Below, in pieces: positions 8,523 to 16,012 of a stretch of 38,623 nucleotides of DNA. Location: contig CAMLJA010000001.1 in NCBI GenBank assembly GCA_946480065.1, forward strand, positions 1-38,623, in the 5' to 3' direction. The stretch is from an uncultured Thermomonas sp. (GTDB lineage: Bacteria > Pseudomonadota > Gammaproteobacteria > Xanthomonadales > Xanthomonadaceae). Positions within the stretch are counted from its first letter, which is position 1; each line of letters starts with the position of its first letter. The notes beneath the pieces were generated by a model. It searched no databases, was not told the DNA's origin, and saw nothing but the letters and a program-made list of their open reading frames with translations. A program made the position numbers and the translations under genes.

Positions 8523-11500
8523 TCAGGCCTTCGTGCCGCCGCCGAGCGGGTCATGCTCGTGGGCGATGACCTCCGCCGCCTGCTCGGCCACGCTGCGGGC
8601 GCGGCGCCCGCGCTCGGCGTAGTACTCGTCCGGCTTGCGGTCCAGCAGGTCGTACACGATCGGGATCACCACCAGGGTCAGCAGGGTGGACACCAGCAGG
8701 CCGCCGATCACCGTCACCGCCATCGGGCTGCGCACCTCGGCACCCTCGCCGAACGCCAGCGCCAGCGGCAGGAAGCCGAACACCGCGCACAGCGTGGTCA
8801 TCATGATCGGCCGCAGTCGCGAACGCGCGCCCTCGACCAGCGCCGTGCGCTTGGCCACGCCCTCCTCGCGCAGCTGGTTGACCTTGTCGATCAGGATGAT
8901 CGCGTTCTTCACCACCAGGCCCACCAGCAGGATCAGGCCGATGAATACCACCACCGAGGCCGGCGAACCGGTCAGCAGCAGCGCGGCCACGGCGCCCACC
9001 AGCGCCAGCGGAATGGTGAACAGGATCACGAACGGATGCAGCAGCGACTCGAACTGCGAGGCCATCACCAGATAGACCAGGAAGATGGCCAGCCCGAACG
9101 CGAACAGCAGCGAGCGGATGGATTCGCCCAGCTCCTGGCCCTGGCCGCCGATGCGCATCTCGATGTCGGTGCCCAGCGGGTCCTTCGCCACCATGTCGTC
9201 CACCTCGCGGATCGCGCCGCCGAGGTCGATGTCGCGCAGGTTGGCGGAGACGATGGCCACGCGGCGCTGGTCGGCGCGGTGGATCTCGCTCGGCCCGGTG
9301 GTGGCCACCACGTCGGCGACGGCCGCCAGCTCCACCGGCGTGCCGCTGCCGGGGTTCACGATCAGCCGGCGCAGGGCGTCGACGGACCCGCGGTCGGATT
9401 CCCGCGCGCGCACCAGCACGTCGATCTTGCGGTCGCGGAAGCTGTAGCGCGTGGCCACGTTGCCCTTGACCTTGTTGACCACGATGTCGGCGATCTGCCG
9501 GGTGGTCAGGCCCAGCGCGGCGGCGCGATCCTGGTCGAAGCGGATCTGGATTTCGGGGAAGCCCTGCTCCACCGTCGACTTCACGTCGGCATAGTGCGGA
9601 TTGGCGCGCAGCATGGCCGCCAGCTTGTTGCCGGCCTTGCGGATGGTCTCCAGGTCCGCGCCTTCCACCTCGATCTCCAGCGGCGGCGACAGGCTGAACA
9701 GCTCCGGCCGGCTGAAGTCCACCTGCACGCCGGGGAACCGCTGCATGGTCTCGCGCAGCGATTCGGTCAGCGGGCCTTCGGCGTCGTTGCTTTCCATCAC
9801 CACCGACAGCTTGCCGATGTTCTCGCCGCTCTCGGTGGGATTGGCGTCCAGCCGGGTGCCGCTGCCGGAGACGCCGTAAAGCACGCGCACGCCGTCGTCC
9901 TTCGCATGCGCCGCCTGCACGTCGCGGATCAGCGCGTCGGTCTTGGCCAGTGGCGTGCCGGGCGGCAGCTTGGCGGTCATGTCGAAGCGGTCCTGCGCGA
10001 ACTGCGGGATCAGGTCGGTGCCCAGCAGCGGCACCGCCGCCATGGTCAGCGCGAACGCCAGCGCGGCCACGGCCAGCACCGGCACCGGCCGCTGCAGCGC
10101 GTTCGGCAGCACCCGCATGTAGGCGCGCTCGGCCCGGCCGTAGGGCGCCATCGCCAGGTCGCTGGCCTTGCGCATCACCGGGCCGACGACCGCCGCCAGC
10201 CCGCGCCAGGCGCGCACGATGGCCCAGGCGACGCCGAAGAACGCATAGCGGAACATCGCGCCCAGCCCGCGCCCCGCATGGGCGGCTGGCTTCTGCCACT
10301 TGCTCTGCGGCTGCCAGCGACCGGGCGCCGGCTCCTCGGGGAAGCCCAGCGGCGGCCGGCCCTTGAGCGCGCTCAGCATCGGGATCAGCGTCATCGCCAC
10401 CACCAGCGACACGCCGATGGCGATCGCCACGGTCAGCGCCTGGTCGCGGAACAGCTGGCCGGCGATTCCCTGCACGAACACCAGCGGCAGGAACACCGCG
10501 ATGGTGGTCAGGGTGGAGGCGACCACCGCCATGCTGACCTCGCGGGTACCCGCGATCGCCGCGTCCAGGATGCCCAGCCCGCGTTCGCGCGCCTTGGCGA
10601 TGGACTCCAGCACCACGATGGAATCGTCCACCACCAGGCCGGTGGCCAGCGCCAGGCCGCCCAGCGACATCACGTTGAGCGACAGCCCCAGCTGGCCCAT
10701 GAAGAAGAAGGTGGCGATGATCGACACCGGCAGCGACAGCGAGATGACGAACGTGCTCCAGCCGTCGCGCAGGAACAGGAAGATGATCAGGATCGACAGC
10801 AGGCCGCCGATCACGCCGTCCAGCTTCACGTCGTGGATGGCATTGCGGATGAACTTGGACTGGTCCTCGATCGTGGTCAGCTCGATGTCGGGCGGCAGCT
10901 TCTCGCGGATGGTCTTGAGCCTGGCCTCCAGCGCGTCGGCGGTGGCCACCGTGTTGGCGTCGCCTTCCTTGTAGATGGCCAGTTCCACCGCTTCGCGGCC
11001 GTCGAGGCGGATGATGGCCTCGCGCTCCTTGTAGCCCTGGCGCACCGTGGCCACGTCGCGCAGGCGCACCGGCGAGGTGGCCGACTGGCCGCCGCCGCCC
11101 TGCGACAGCGCCGCCATCACCCGGGCGTCGCCGCTGGCCGCGGCCAGGCGCAGCGCCTGCTCGGTGGCGCCGTTGGACGCCGCGCCCGCGGTGCGCGTGG
11201 TCAGCAGCATGTTCGCCATTTCCTCGACGCTGGCGAACTGGTTGACCGTGCGCACGAGGTAGCGCTGCGAGCCTTCCTCGAGGCGGCCGCCGGACACGTT
11301 GACGTTCTCCTGCGCCAGGCGGTTGATGACGTTTTCCAGCGACAGACCGTACTGGGCCAGCTTGCGCTGGTCGATGTCGACCTGCACCTCGTCCTCCAGG
11401 CCGCCGCCGACCTTGACCGCGGCAACGCCGTCCACCGGTTCCAGCTTGCGCTTGAGGTCGTCGTCGGCGAAGCGGCGCAGCTCCATCAGCTGGCGCACGC

Positions 11501-12023
11501 TTTCCTCCGGGCTGCCAGGCTGCTGCTTGGGCGACAGCGCGAGCCGCATGATCGGCTGGGTGGACGGATTGAAGCGCAGCAGCACCGGCGGCTTGGCGTC
11601 CAGCGGGAACTGCAGCGATTCCATCTTGTCGCGCACGTCTAGGCTGGCCTGGTCCATGTCGGTGCCCCAGGCGAACTCCAGCACCACGTCGGACTGGCCG
11701 GTGCGCGACACCGACTTCAGCTTGCGCAGCCCCTTCACCACGCCCAGCGCCTCCTCGGCGGGCTGCGAGATCAGGGTCTCGATTTCCGCCGGTGCCGCGC
11801 CTTCGAAGTCGGTGCGCACGGTCAGGGTGGGATAGCTGAGGTCGGGCAGCAGGTTGACCTTGAGGCTGCCCAGCGCGATCAGGCCGAACAGCACCAGCGT
11901 CAGCGTCATCATCGCGATGGTGACGCGACGCCGGGTGGCGAACTCCACCAGGTTGAAGCCGGAGGTCGGCGCGAGGTGCGGGTCCTGCGCGTGGTCCGGC
12001 CGGGGGTTCGACGGCGAACTCAT
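8523..12023 (-). CDS. RND efflux permease (first permease, enlarged)
   Basis: This RND permease has 1166 residues, about 120 to 140 more than AcrB-like proteins. Helix 4 has the intact acidic pair (GLVVDDSIVVLE, D466-D467) and helix 10 the partner lysine (VVKNAIILID, K1039), so the proton relay is complete. The extra length is in two places: residues about 277-316, a Gly/Ala/Ser-rich insert before SPVRLRDVATV, and about 553-630 between helices 6 and 7, with a PFEEP-like proline-rich stretch and an amphipathic or hydrophobic segment (FRYAFFGVAWAIVRAW). The ATG overlaps the adaptor stop by 4 bases (ATGA). Substrate is unknown. Confidence 0.93.
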   Translation of the reverse strand: MSSPSNPRPDHAQDPHLAPTSGFNLVEFATRRRVTIAMMTLTLVLFGLIALGSLKVNLLPDLSYPTLTVRTDFEGAAPAEIETLISQPAEEALGVVKGLRKLKSVSRTGQSDVVLEFAWGTDMDQASLDVRDKMESLQFPLDAKPPVLLRFNPSTQPIMRLALSPKQQPGSPEESVRQLMELRRFADDDLKRKLEPVDGVAAVKVGGGLEDEVQVDIDQRKLAQYGLSLENVINRLAQENVNVSGGRLEEGSQRYLVRTVNQFASVEEMANMLLTTRTAGAASNGATEQALRLAAASGDARVMAALSQGGGGQSATSPVRLRDVATVRQGYKEREAIIRLDGREAVELAIYKEGDANTVATADALEARLKTIREKLPPDIELTTIEDQSKFIRNAIHDVKLDGVIGGLLSILIIFLFLRDGWSTFVISLSLPVSIIATFFFMGQLGLSLNVMSLGGLALATGLVVDDSIVVLESIAKARERGLGILDAAIAGTREVSMAVVASTLTTIAVFLPLVFVQGIAGQLFRDQALTVAIAIGVSLVVAMTLIPMLSALKGRPPLGFPEEPAPGRWQPQSKWQKPAAHAGRGLGAMFRYAFFGVAWAIVRAWRGLAAVVGPVMRKASDLAMAPYGRAERAYMRVLPNALQRPVPVLAVAALAFALTMAAVPLLGTDLIPQFAQDRFDMTAKLPPGTPLAKTDALIRDVQAAHAKDDGVRVLYGVSGSGTRLDANPTESGENIGKLSVVMESNDAEGPLTESLRETMQRFPGVQVDFSRPELFSLSPPLEIEVEGADLETIRKAGNKLAAMLRANPHYADVKSTVEQGFPEIQIRFDQDRAAALGLTTRQIADIVVNKVKGNVATRYSFRDRKIDVLVRARESDRGSVDALRRLIVNPGSGTPVELAAVADVVATTGPSEIHRADQRRVAIVSANLRDIDLGGAIREVDDMVAKDPLGTDIEMRIGGQGQELGESIRSLLFAFGLAIFLVYLVMASQFESLLHPFVILFTIPLALVGAVAALLLTGSPASVVVFIGLILLVGLVVKNAIILIDKVNQLREEGVAKRTALVEGARSRLRPIMMTTLCAVFGFLPLALAFGEGAEVRSPMAVTVIGGLLVSTLLTLVVIPIVYDLLDRKPDEYYAERGRRARSVAEQAAEVIAHEHDPLGGGTKA

Positions 12024-13165
12024 TTCGCGGCCGCCTTGGCGGGCGCCGCGGCCGCGGGCGCGGCCTTGTCCCCGATCACCTGCACCGCGCTGCCCTCGCG
12101 CAGGGCGGACTTGCCGGCGACCACGACCGGTTCGCCTTCGCGCAGGCCGGAGCGCACTTCGACCCATGCGCCGTCCACGTAGCCGAGCGTCAGCTCCACC
12201 CGCGCGGCCTTGCCGTCGCGCACGGTGAACACGGCCGGCGCGGCCCCGTCCTCCAGCAGGGCGGCGCGCGGGATCGCCAGCGCGTCCGCCCGCTGGTCGT
12301 AGTTGATGCGGATGCGCCCGAACATGCCGGGCTGCAGCAGGCCGTCGCCCTCGAACGCGCAGACCACGCGGAAGGTGCCGCTGCCGGCGTCCACCACCGG
12401 CGCCACGCGGTCGATGCGGCCCTGGAACGTCTTGCCCGGCAGCGCGTCGACGGTCAGCTCCACCGCCTGCCCGGCCTTCAGCGTCTCGATCTCGCGCTCG
12501 GGCGCGTTGAGCGTGGCCTCCAGCCGCGAGGTGTCGACGATGGTGAAGATCGGGGTGTTGATCTGCACCAGGTTGCCGGGCTTGATGCTGCGCGAGGCCA
12601 CCACGCCGGAGATCGGCGCGGTCACGGTGCCGTAGGCCAGCTCCAGCCGCGCCAGCCGGTAGGCGGCGCGCGCGTTCTCCAGGTCGTAGCGCAGCTGGTC
12701 CACGTCGTTCGCGCTGACCATCTGCTGGCCGGCCAGCTGGGTGGCGCGGCGGTAGTTGGCCTCGAGCTTGCGCACCTGCGCCTCGCTCTGCGCCACCTGC
12801 AGCGAGGCGCGGTCGCGGTCGATCTGCACCAGCGGCTGGCCGGCGCGCACCGCCTGCCCCACGTCCACGTAGACCCGCATCGCGATGCCGGAGGTCTTGG
12901 CCACCACCTGCGCCTCGGCGCGCGCTTCCAGCGGCGCGGTCCCGGTGTAGCTGGCGGCGATCGAGCGGCGGCTGGCCTTCGCGACCTCCACCGGCACCGC
13001 TTCCGGCCCCTTGTCGGCCTTGCCGTCCTTGCCGGGCGGGCCCTTGCCGCCATCCGCCCCGCCCTTGCAGGCGGCCAGCCCCAGCGCCAGGGCCAGCAGT
13101 CCGATGCGGGCGACGGGGAAAAGGCGGCCGGATCGGGGAGCGGCGGCCGGGAGGAAATCGCGCAT
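12020..13165 (-). CDS. RND efflux membrane-fusion lipoprotein
   Basis: This is the 381-residue periplasmic adaptor (HlyD/AcrA-like) that links the RND permeases to an outer-membrane channel. It has a signal peptide with lipobox LAAC (C33), so it is lipid-anchored. A lipoyl-like half (VYVDVGQAVRAGQPLVQID), a coiled-coil hairpin with SEAQVRKLEANYRRATQL, the second lipoyl half (GTVTAPISGVVASR), a beta-barrel domain and a membrane-proximal domain follow in order. The linker after the lipid site is Gly/Lys/Asp rich (KGGADGGKGPPGKDGKADKG). The ATG at 13165 is chosen because it gives the signal sequence; longer readings are artefacts. No regulator or outer-membrane factor gene is adjacent. Confidence 0.93.
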   Translation of the reverse strand: MRDFLPAAAPRSGRLFPVARIGLLALALGLAACKGGADGGKGPPGKDGKADKGPEAVPVEVAKASRRSIAASYTGTAPLEARAEAQVVAKTSGIAMRVYVDVGQAVRAGQPLVQIDRDRASLQVAQSEAQVRKLEANYRRATQLAGQQMVSANDVDQLRYDLENARAAYRLARLELAYGTVTAPISGVVASRSIKPGNLVQINTPIFTIVDTSRLEATLNAPEREIETLKAGQAVELTVDALPGKTFQGRIDRVAPVVDAGSGTFRVVCAFEGDGLLQPGMFGRIRINYDQRADALAIPRAALLEDGAAPAVFTVRDGKAARVELTLGYVDGAWVEVRSGLREGEPVVVAGKSALREGSAVQVIGDKAAPAAAAPAKAAAK

Positions 13166-13179
13166 GGGGAGGAGCCTGT

Positions 13180-13207
13180 TTGGTGTTGTAGTCAAGTATG
13201 TCACCAA
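13180..13207. promoter_or_regulatory. possible operator upstream of RND operon
   Basis: TTGGTG at 13180-13185 and CACCAA at 13202-13207 form a perfect 6-bp inverted repeat with a 16-bp AT-richer centre, starting 15 bp upstream of the adaptor ATG. Its size and place suit a TetR-type repressor site. No regulator gene lies nearby and I could not place a convincing -35/-10 pair. Confidence 0.3.
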
Positions 13208-13319
13208 GCCCGGCGCGGGTTCCATGCGCCGAAGGTCATGGTCCGCGGCCGGAGGTGCCCGGATGCGCGTTGCGCGCCCGCGCGCGGGCGGCAACTCGCG
13301 CCCGATCCGCGTCGGTCTA

Positions 13320-13325
13320 TATACT
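13320..13325 (+). promoter_or_regulatory. probable -10 box of the cytochrome pair
   Basis: TATACT at 13320-13325, within the locally AT-rich TCTATATACTTG, lies 62 bp before the first cytochrome ATG. No good -35 is visible 16-18 bp upstream. A 16-bp perfect palindrome (CGCCCG-CGCG-CGGGCG, 13275-13290) lies further upstream and could be a binding site or a GC-run coincidence. Confidence 0.4.
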
Positions 13326-13386
13326 TGCCGGATTGCATGCCGCCCAGCGGCCACCGACGAACTCTGGATACCGGGATCTTCCACAC

Positions 13387-13776
13387 ATGATGCGACCGCT
13401 GCCGATCGCCGCCAGCCTTGCGCTGATCCTCGCCGCCTCCGCCGTCACCGCGCAGGACGCCCCCGCCCCCGCGGCCGCCATGCCGGCGCCCGCGCAGGCC
13501 GCCCCGGCCGCGGCCGCGCCGGCCAAGGGCGACGCCACCCGCGGCAAGGGCCTCACCTACACCTGCCGCGGCTGCCACGGGATCACCGGCTACAAGAACG
13601 CGTATCCGAACTACCACGTGCCGAAGATCGGCGGGCAGTCTGAAACCTACCTCGCCAACGCGCTGACCGAGTACCGCGAAGGCAAGCGCAAGCATCCGAC
13701 GATGCAGGCGCAGGCGGAGAGCTTCTCGCCGCAGGACATCGCCGATATCGCCGCCTACCTGTCCAGCCTGAAGTGA
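13387..13776 (+). CDS. periplasmic class I cytochrome c
   Basis: The 129-residue protein has a signal peptide (cleavage after VTA, about residue 22), an Ala/Pro-rich linker to about residue 47, and one c-type heme domain. The heme is attached at CRGCH (60-64) and the likely axial methionine is M106 in KHPTMQAQ. The domain pattern (IGGQSETYLANALTEYREGKR, then SPQDIADIAAYLSSL) is that of a c4/c553-type electron carrier. It was started at the ATG at 13387 because this begins the signal peptide. It lies 8 bp before the second cytochrome gene and is probably cotranscribed. Confidence 0.92.
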   Translation: MMRPLPIAASLALILAASAVTAQDAPAPAAAMPAPAQAAPAAAAPAKGDATRGKGLTYTCRGCHGITGYKNAYPNYHVPKIGGQSETYLANALTEYREGKRKHPTMQAQAESFSPQDIADIAAYLSSLK

Positions 13777-13784
13777 GCCGCGCC

Positions 13785-14225
13785 ATGACCAAGACCTCCA
13801 TGACCCTGCTCGCCTTCGCCTGCGCGCTGGCCCTCTCCGCCTGCGGCAAGCAGGAAGAGGCGGCCGCCGAACCGGCCGCGGACGCCGCGCACGCCTCATC
13901 CTCCGCCGGCCTTCCGCACGGCGACATCGCCGCCGGCAAGGCCCTGGCCTCGACCAAGGGCAAGACCGGCCAGGCCTGCGTGGACTGCCACGGGGCCGAA
14001 GGCAACGCGCCGATCGATGCCAGCTATCCGCGCCTGGGCGGCCAGTACGCCGACTACCTCGCGCATTCGCTGCAGGCCTACCGGTCGGGCGACCGCGCAG
14101 GCAGCGCGACGACCAACCTGATGGCCGGCCAGGCCAAGGAACTGACCGACCAGCAGATCGCCGACCTGGCCGCCTACTTCGGCAGCGTCCAGGGCCAGCT
14201 GCGGGACCTGCACGACGTCAACTGA
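13785..14225 (+). CDS. cytochrome c lipoprotein
   Basis: This 146-residue protein is a second c-type cytochrome, here with a lipobox LSAC (C20), so it should be membrane-anchored on the periplasmic side. After an Ala/Glu-rich linker the heme motif CVDCH lies at 65-69 and the probable axial methionine is M113 (TNLMAGQ). The pattern YPRLGGQYADYLAHSLQAYRSGDR and ELTDQQIADLAAYFGS matches the first gene's domain, so the pair looks like a duplication or the two halves of a c4-like carrier split over two genes. A GTG at 13773 overlapping the upstream stop is an alternative start, but the ATG gives the better signal sequence. Confidence 0.92.
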   Translation: MTKTSMTLLAFACALALSACGKQEEAAAEPAADAAHASSSAGLPHGDIAAGKALASTKGKTGQACVDCHGAEGNAPIDASYPRLGGQYADYLAHSLQAYRSGDRAGSATTNLMAGQAKELTDQQIADLAAYFGSVQGQLRDLHDVN

Positions 14226-14247
14226 GGCCGTTCGCGGGCGTACGTCG

Positions 14248-14271
14248 AAGGGGTCGCAAGGCCCCTTCTTC
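14248..14271 (+). terminator. terminator after the cytochrome pair
   Basis: AAGGGG (14248-14253) pairs with CCCCTT (14262-14267) around an 8-base loop and is followed by CTTC. It is a modest intrinsic terminator 22 bases after the cytochrome stop. Confidence 0.5.
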
Positions 14272-14293
14272 GTGTCCGGCACCCGGGACGTGC

Positions 14294-14344
14294 AAAAAAG
14301 AAGACCCGGTCTCACGGGCTCGCGCCTGGAGGGGACCGGGTCTT
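14294..14344 (-). terminator. terminator of the pssA-pha operon (reads leftward)
   Basis: AAGACCCGGTC (14301-14311) and GACCGGGTCTT (14334-14344) form a perfect 11-bp stem. In the minus direction the stem is followed by CTTTTTT (A-run 14294-14299 on the plus strand), a textbook terminator for the minus-strand operon ending at 14474. The 22-base loop is longer than usual and holds a small internal dyad. Confidence 0.75.
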
Positions 14345-14422
14345 GCTTGCCGGAGCGATTTCCGCCGCTTCTTGCGAGGCGTGGATTTTTCTCCGACGTG
14401 CGTAATGTAGCGCGGTGGCCGT

Positions 14423-14437
14423 TAGCGAAACGCTAAG
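14423..14437. repeat. small dyad in the 3' region of the pha operon
   Basis: TTAGCG-AAA-CGCTAA is a perfect 6-bp inverted repeat with a three-base loop, 37 bp after the last minus-strand gene. It may add to termination or RNA 3'-end stability. Confidence 0.35.
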
Positions 14438-14473
14438 CGACGCGCATTCATCCGACCGCTCGTCGGCGCGCGC

Positions 14474-14929
14474 TTACGGACGCGGCCACGGCCACCAGCC
14501 GCGGCCGAGCAGCGCGTAGCGGTCGGCCGCGCGCTCGAACCGGTTGCGCACCCCGATCCCGCCGCAGGCCAGGTAGACCGGCAGGAACAGCGGCCCCAGC
14601 AGCATGTACTGGAACACGTGCGCGCGCTCGTGGTCCGCCAGCAGGATCGGCGCGTCAGCGCTGAGGCCGGCGTGGCGGGCATAGGTGAGGCAGGGCGCGT
14701 CCAGCGATTCCCCGGTGTGCAGGATCACGTTGCCCAGCGTGAGCGCCCCGCCCGGCCCCCACGGCACCCGGTGGAAGACCAGCGCCAGGTCGCGCCGGCT
14801 GACATGCAGGTGCGCGCCCGCCGCCAGCGCGGGCAGCCCCACCAGCAGCCCGACCAGGGTGTTCGGGAGCGTCCACGCCATGCCCAGCGCGTGCAGCGGC
14901 ATCCGCAACCAGCGCCGGGAGTGCACCAT
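14474..14929 (-). CDS. small HEXXH-containing membrane protein, function unknown
   Basis: The product has 151 residues. A hydrophobic segment lies at about 18-38 (MAWTLPNTLVGLLVGLPALA region) and another at about 108-124. Between them is HERAH (100-104), the HEXXH zinc-binding signature of metallopeptidases, in the context LLADHERAHVFQYMLLG. A downstream acidic segment, NRFERAADRYA (129-139), could supply the third ligand, as in short zincins such as the DUF4157 type (HExTHxxQ). Proteolytic activity is inferred only from the motif. The ATG lies 2 bp after the phaC stop, so it is cotranscribed and probably coupled with the PHA synthase genes. Confidence 0.75.
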   Translation of the reverse strand: MVHSRRWLRMPLHALGMAWTLPNTLVGLLVGLPALAAGAHLHVSRRDLALVFHRVPWGPGGALTLGNVILHTGESLDAPCLTYARHAGLSADAPILLADHERAHVFQYMLLGPLFLPVYLACGGIGVRNRFERAADRYALLGRGWWPWPRP

Positions 14930-14931
14930 GC

Positions 14932-16011
14932 TCAGCCGGCGCGCTTGGCCAGCCAGTCGTGGATGGCCTGGGGCACGTCCTTCTGCGCGCGCCCGGACAC
15001 GTAGATGCCGATGTGGCCGCCGCGGAAGGAAAATTCGGTGTAGTCGTCGGTGCCCACCAGCCCGCGCAGCGCGCGCGAGGCGTCCGGCGGCACCAGGTGG
15101 TCCTGCTCGGCGTAGATGTTGAGCACCGGCATCTCCACCAGCCCCAGGTGCACTTCGCGCCTGCCGATCGTGGCGCCGCCGGTGACGAAGCGGTTCTCCT
15201 GGAAGAACTGGCGGTTGAATTCGCGGAAGGCTTCGCCGGCCTGGTCGGGCGAGTCGAAGATCCACTGCTCCATGCGCAGGAAGTCGCGCAGCGCCTGGCG
15301 GTCGTCCAGGATCTCCAGCAGGCCCACGTACTTCTGCGCGAACAGCCGCCACGGCTTCAGCAGCAGGTACGTGAGGTTCATCATGTCCGCGGGGATGTTG
15401 CCCAGCGTGTCCACCAGCAGGTCGACGTCGACCTCGCGGTTCCAGTTCGACAGCATGTTGTCCGGGGTATGGAAGTCCACCGGCGTGACCATGGTGATGA
15501 GGTTGCGCACCTTGTCCGGGTGCAGCGCCGCGTAGCACAGGGAGAACGCCCCGCCCTGGCAGATGCCGAGCAGGTTCACCGCCTCCACGCCGCGGGCGGC
15601 GCGCAAGTGGTCGACCGCGCCGCCGAGGAAGCGCTCGACGTAGTCCTCCAGGGTGAGGAAGCGGTCCGAGCGGTCGGGGTAGCCCCAGTCGATGATGTAG
15701 ACGTCCTCGCCGCGCGCCAGCAGGCCCTTCACCAGCGAACGGTCGTCCTGCAGGTCGACCATGTAGGGCCGGTTGACCAGCGCGTAGGCCACCAGCAGCG
15801 GCACCTTCGCGGTGGGCGCGCCGGCGGCGGCATCGCCGCGGAAGCGGTACAGCACGGTCTTGCCGTCGCGCCAGACTTCCTCGCGCGCGGTCGCGCCGAC
15901 GTGCACCTCGCCGAGGTCGCGCAGCGTGCCGAGACCGGCCTCCAGCTTGCGCTGCAGGCGCGCGGCCTCCTCGGCCAGGGACTGCGGGGTGATGTTCAGC
16001 GGGCCGGGCAT
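14932..16011 (-). CDS. phaC: class III PHA synthase catalytic subunit
   Basis: PhaC polymerises (R)-3-hydroxyacyl-CoA, mainly 3-hydroxybutyryl-CoA, into polyhydroxyalkanoate on granule surfaces, together with PhaE. The 359-residue length is that of the short class III enzymes. The lipase-like box is GICQGG with nucleophile C151; D304 (AEQDHLVPP) and H333 (RGGHIGIYVSG) complete the triad. These lie two residues from C149/D302/H331 of the Allochromatium vinosum enzyme as I remember it. The DWGYPD motif (108-113) is also typical. The ATG starts one base after the phaE stop and gives the standard N terminus. Confidence 0.95.
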   Translation of the reverse strand: MPGPLNITPQSLAEEAARLQRKLEAGLGTLRDLGEVHVGATAREEVWRDGKTVLYRFRGDAAAGAPTAKVPLLVAYALVNRPYMVDLQDDRSLVKGLLARGEDVYIIDWGYPDRSDRFLTLEDYVERFLGGAVDHLRAARGVEAVNLLGICQGGAFSLCYAALHPDKVRNLITMVTPVDFHTPDNMLSNWNREVDVDLLVDTLGNIPADMMNLTYLLLKPWRLFAQKYVGLLEILDDRQALRDFLRMEQWIFDSPDQAGEAFREFNRQFFQENRFVTGGATIGRREVHLGLVEMPVLNIYAEQDHLVPPDASRALRGLVGTDDYTEFSFRGGHIGIYVSGRAQKDVPQAIHDWLAKRAG

Positions 16012-16012
16012 G

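Noticed and set aside
6344..8569. 741-residue open frame on the plus strand opposite the RND permease
   Set aside because: It is His/Arg/Gln-rich shadow sequence with no domain; the opposite strand encodes a clear RND permease.
8181..11642. 1153-residue open frame on the plus strand
   Set aside because: It is antisense to an RND permease with complete family motifs and is only a GC-bias artefact.
13166..13386. Regulator gene of the RND operon
   Set aside because: No ORF with a helix-turn-helix exists in this gap. Only a weak inverted repeat is visible.
14295..14344. Possible tRNA or small RNA at the long hairpin
   Set aside because: There is no cloverleaf, and the U-run on the minus strand makes it a terminator for the pha operon.
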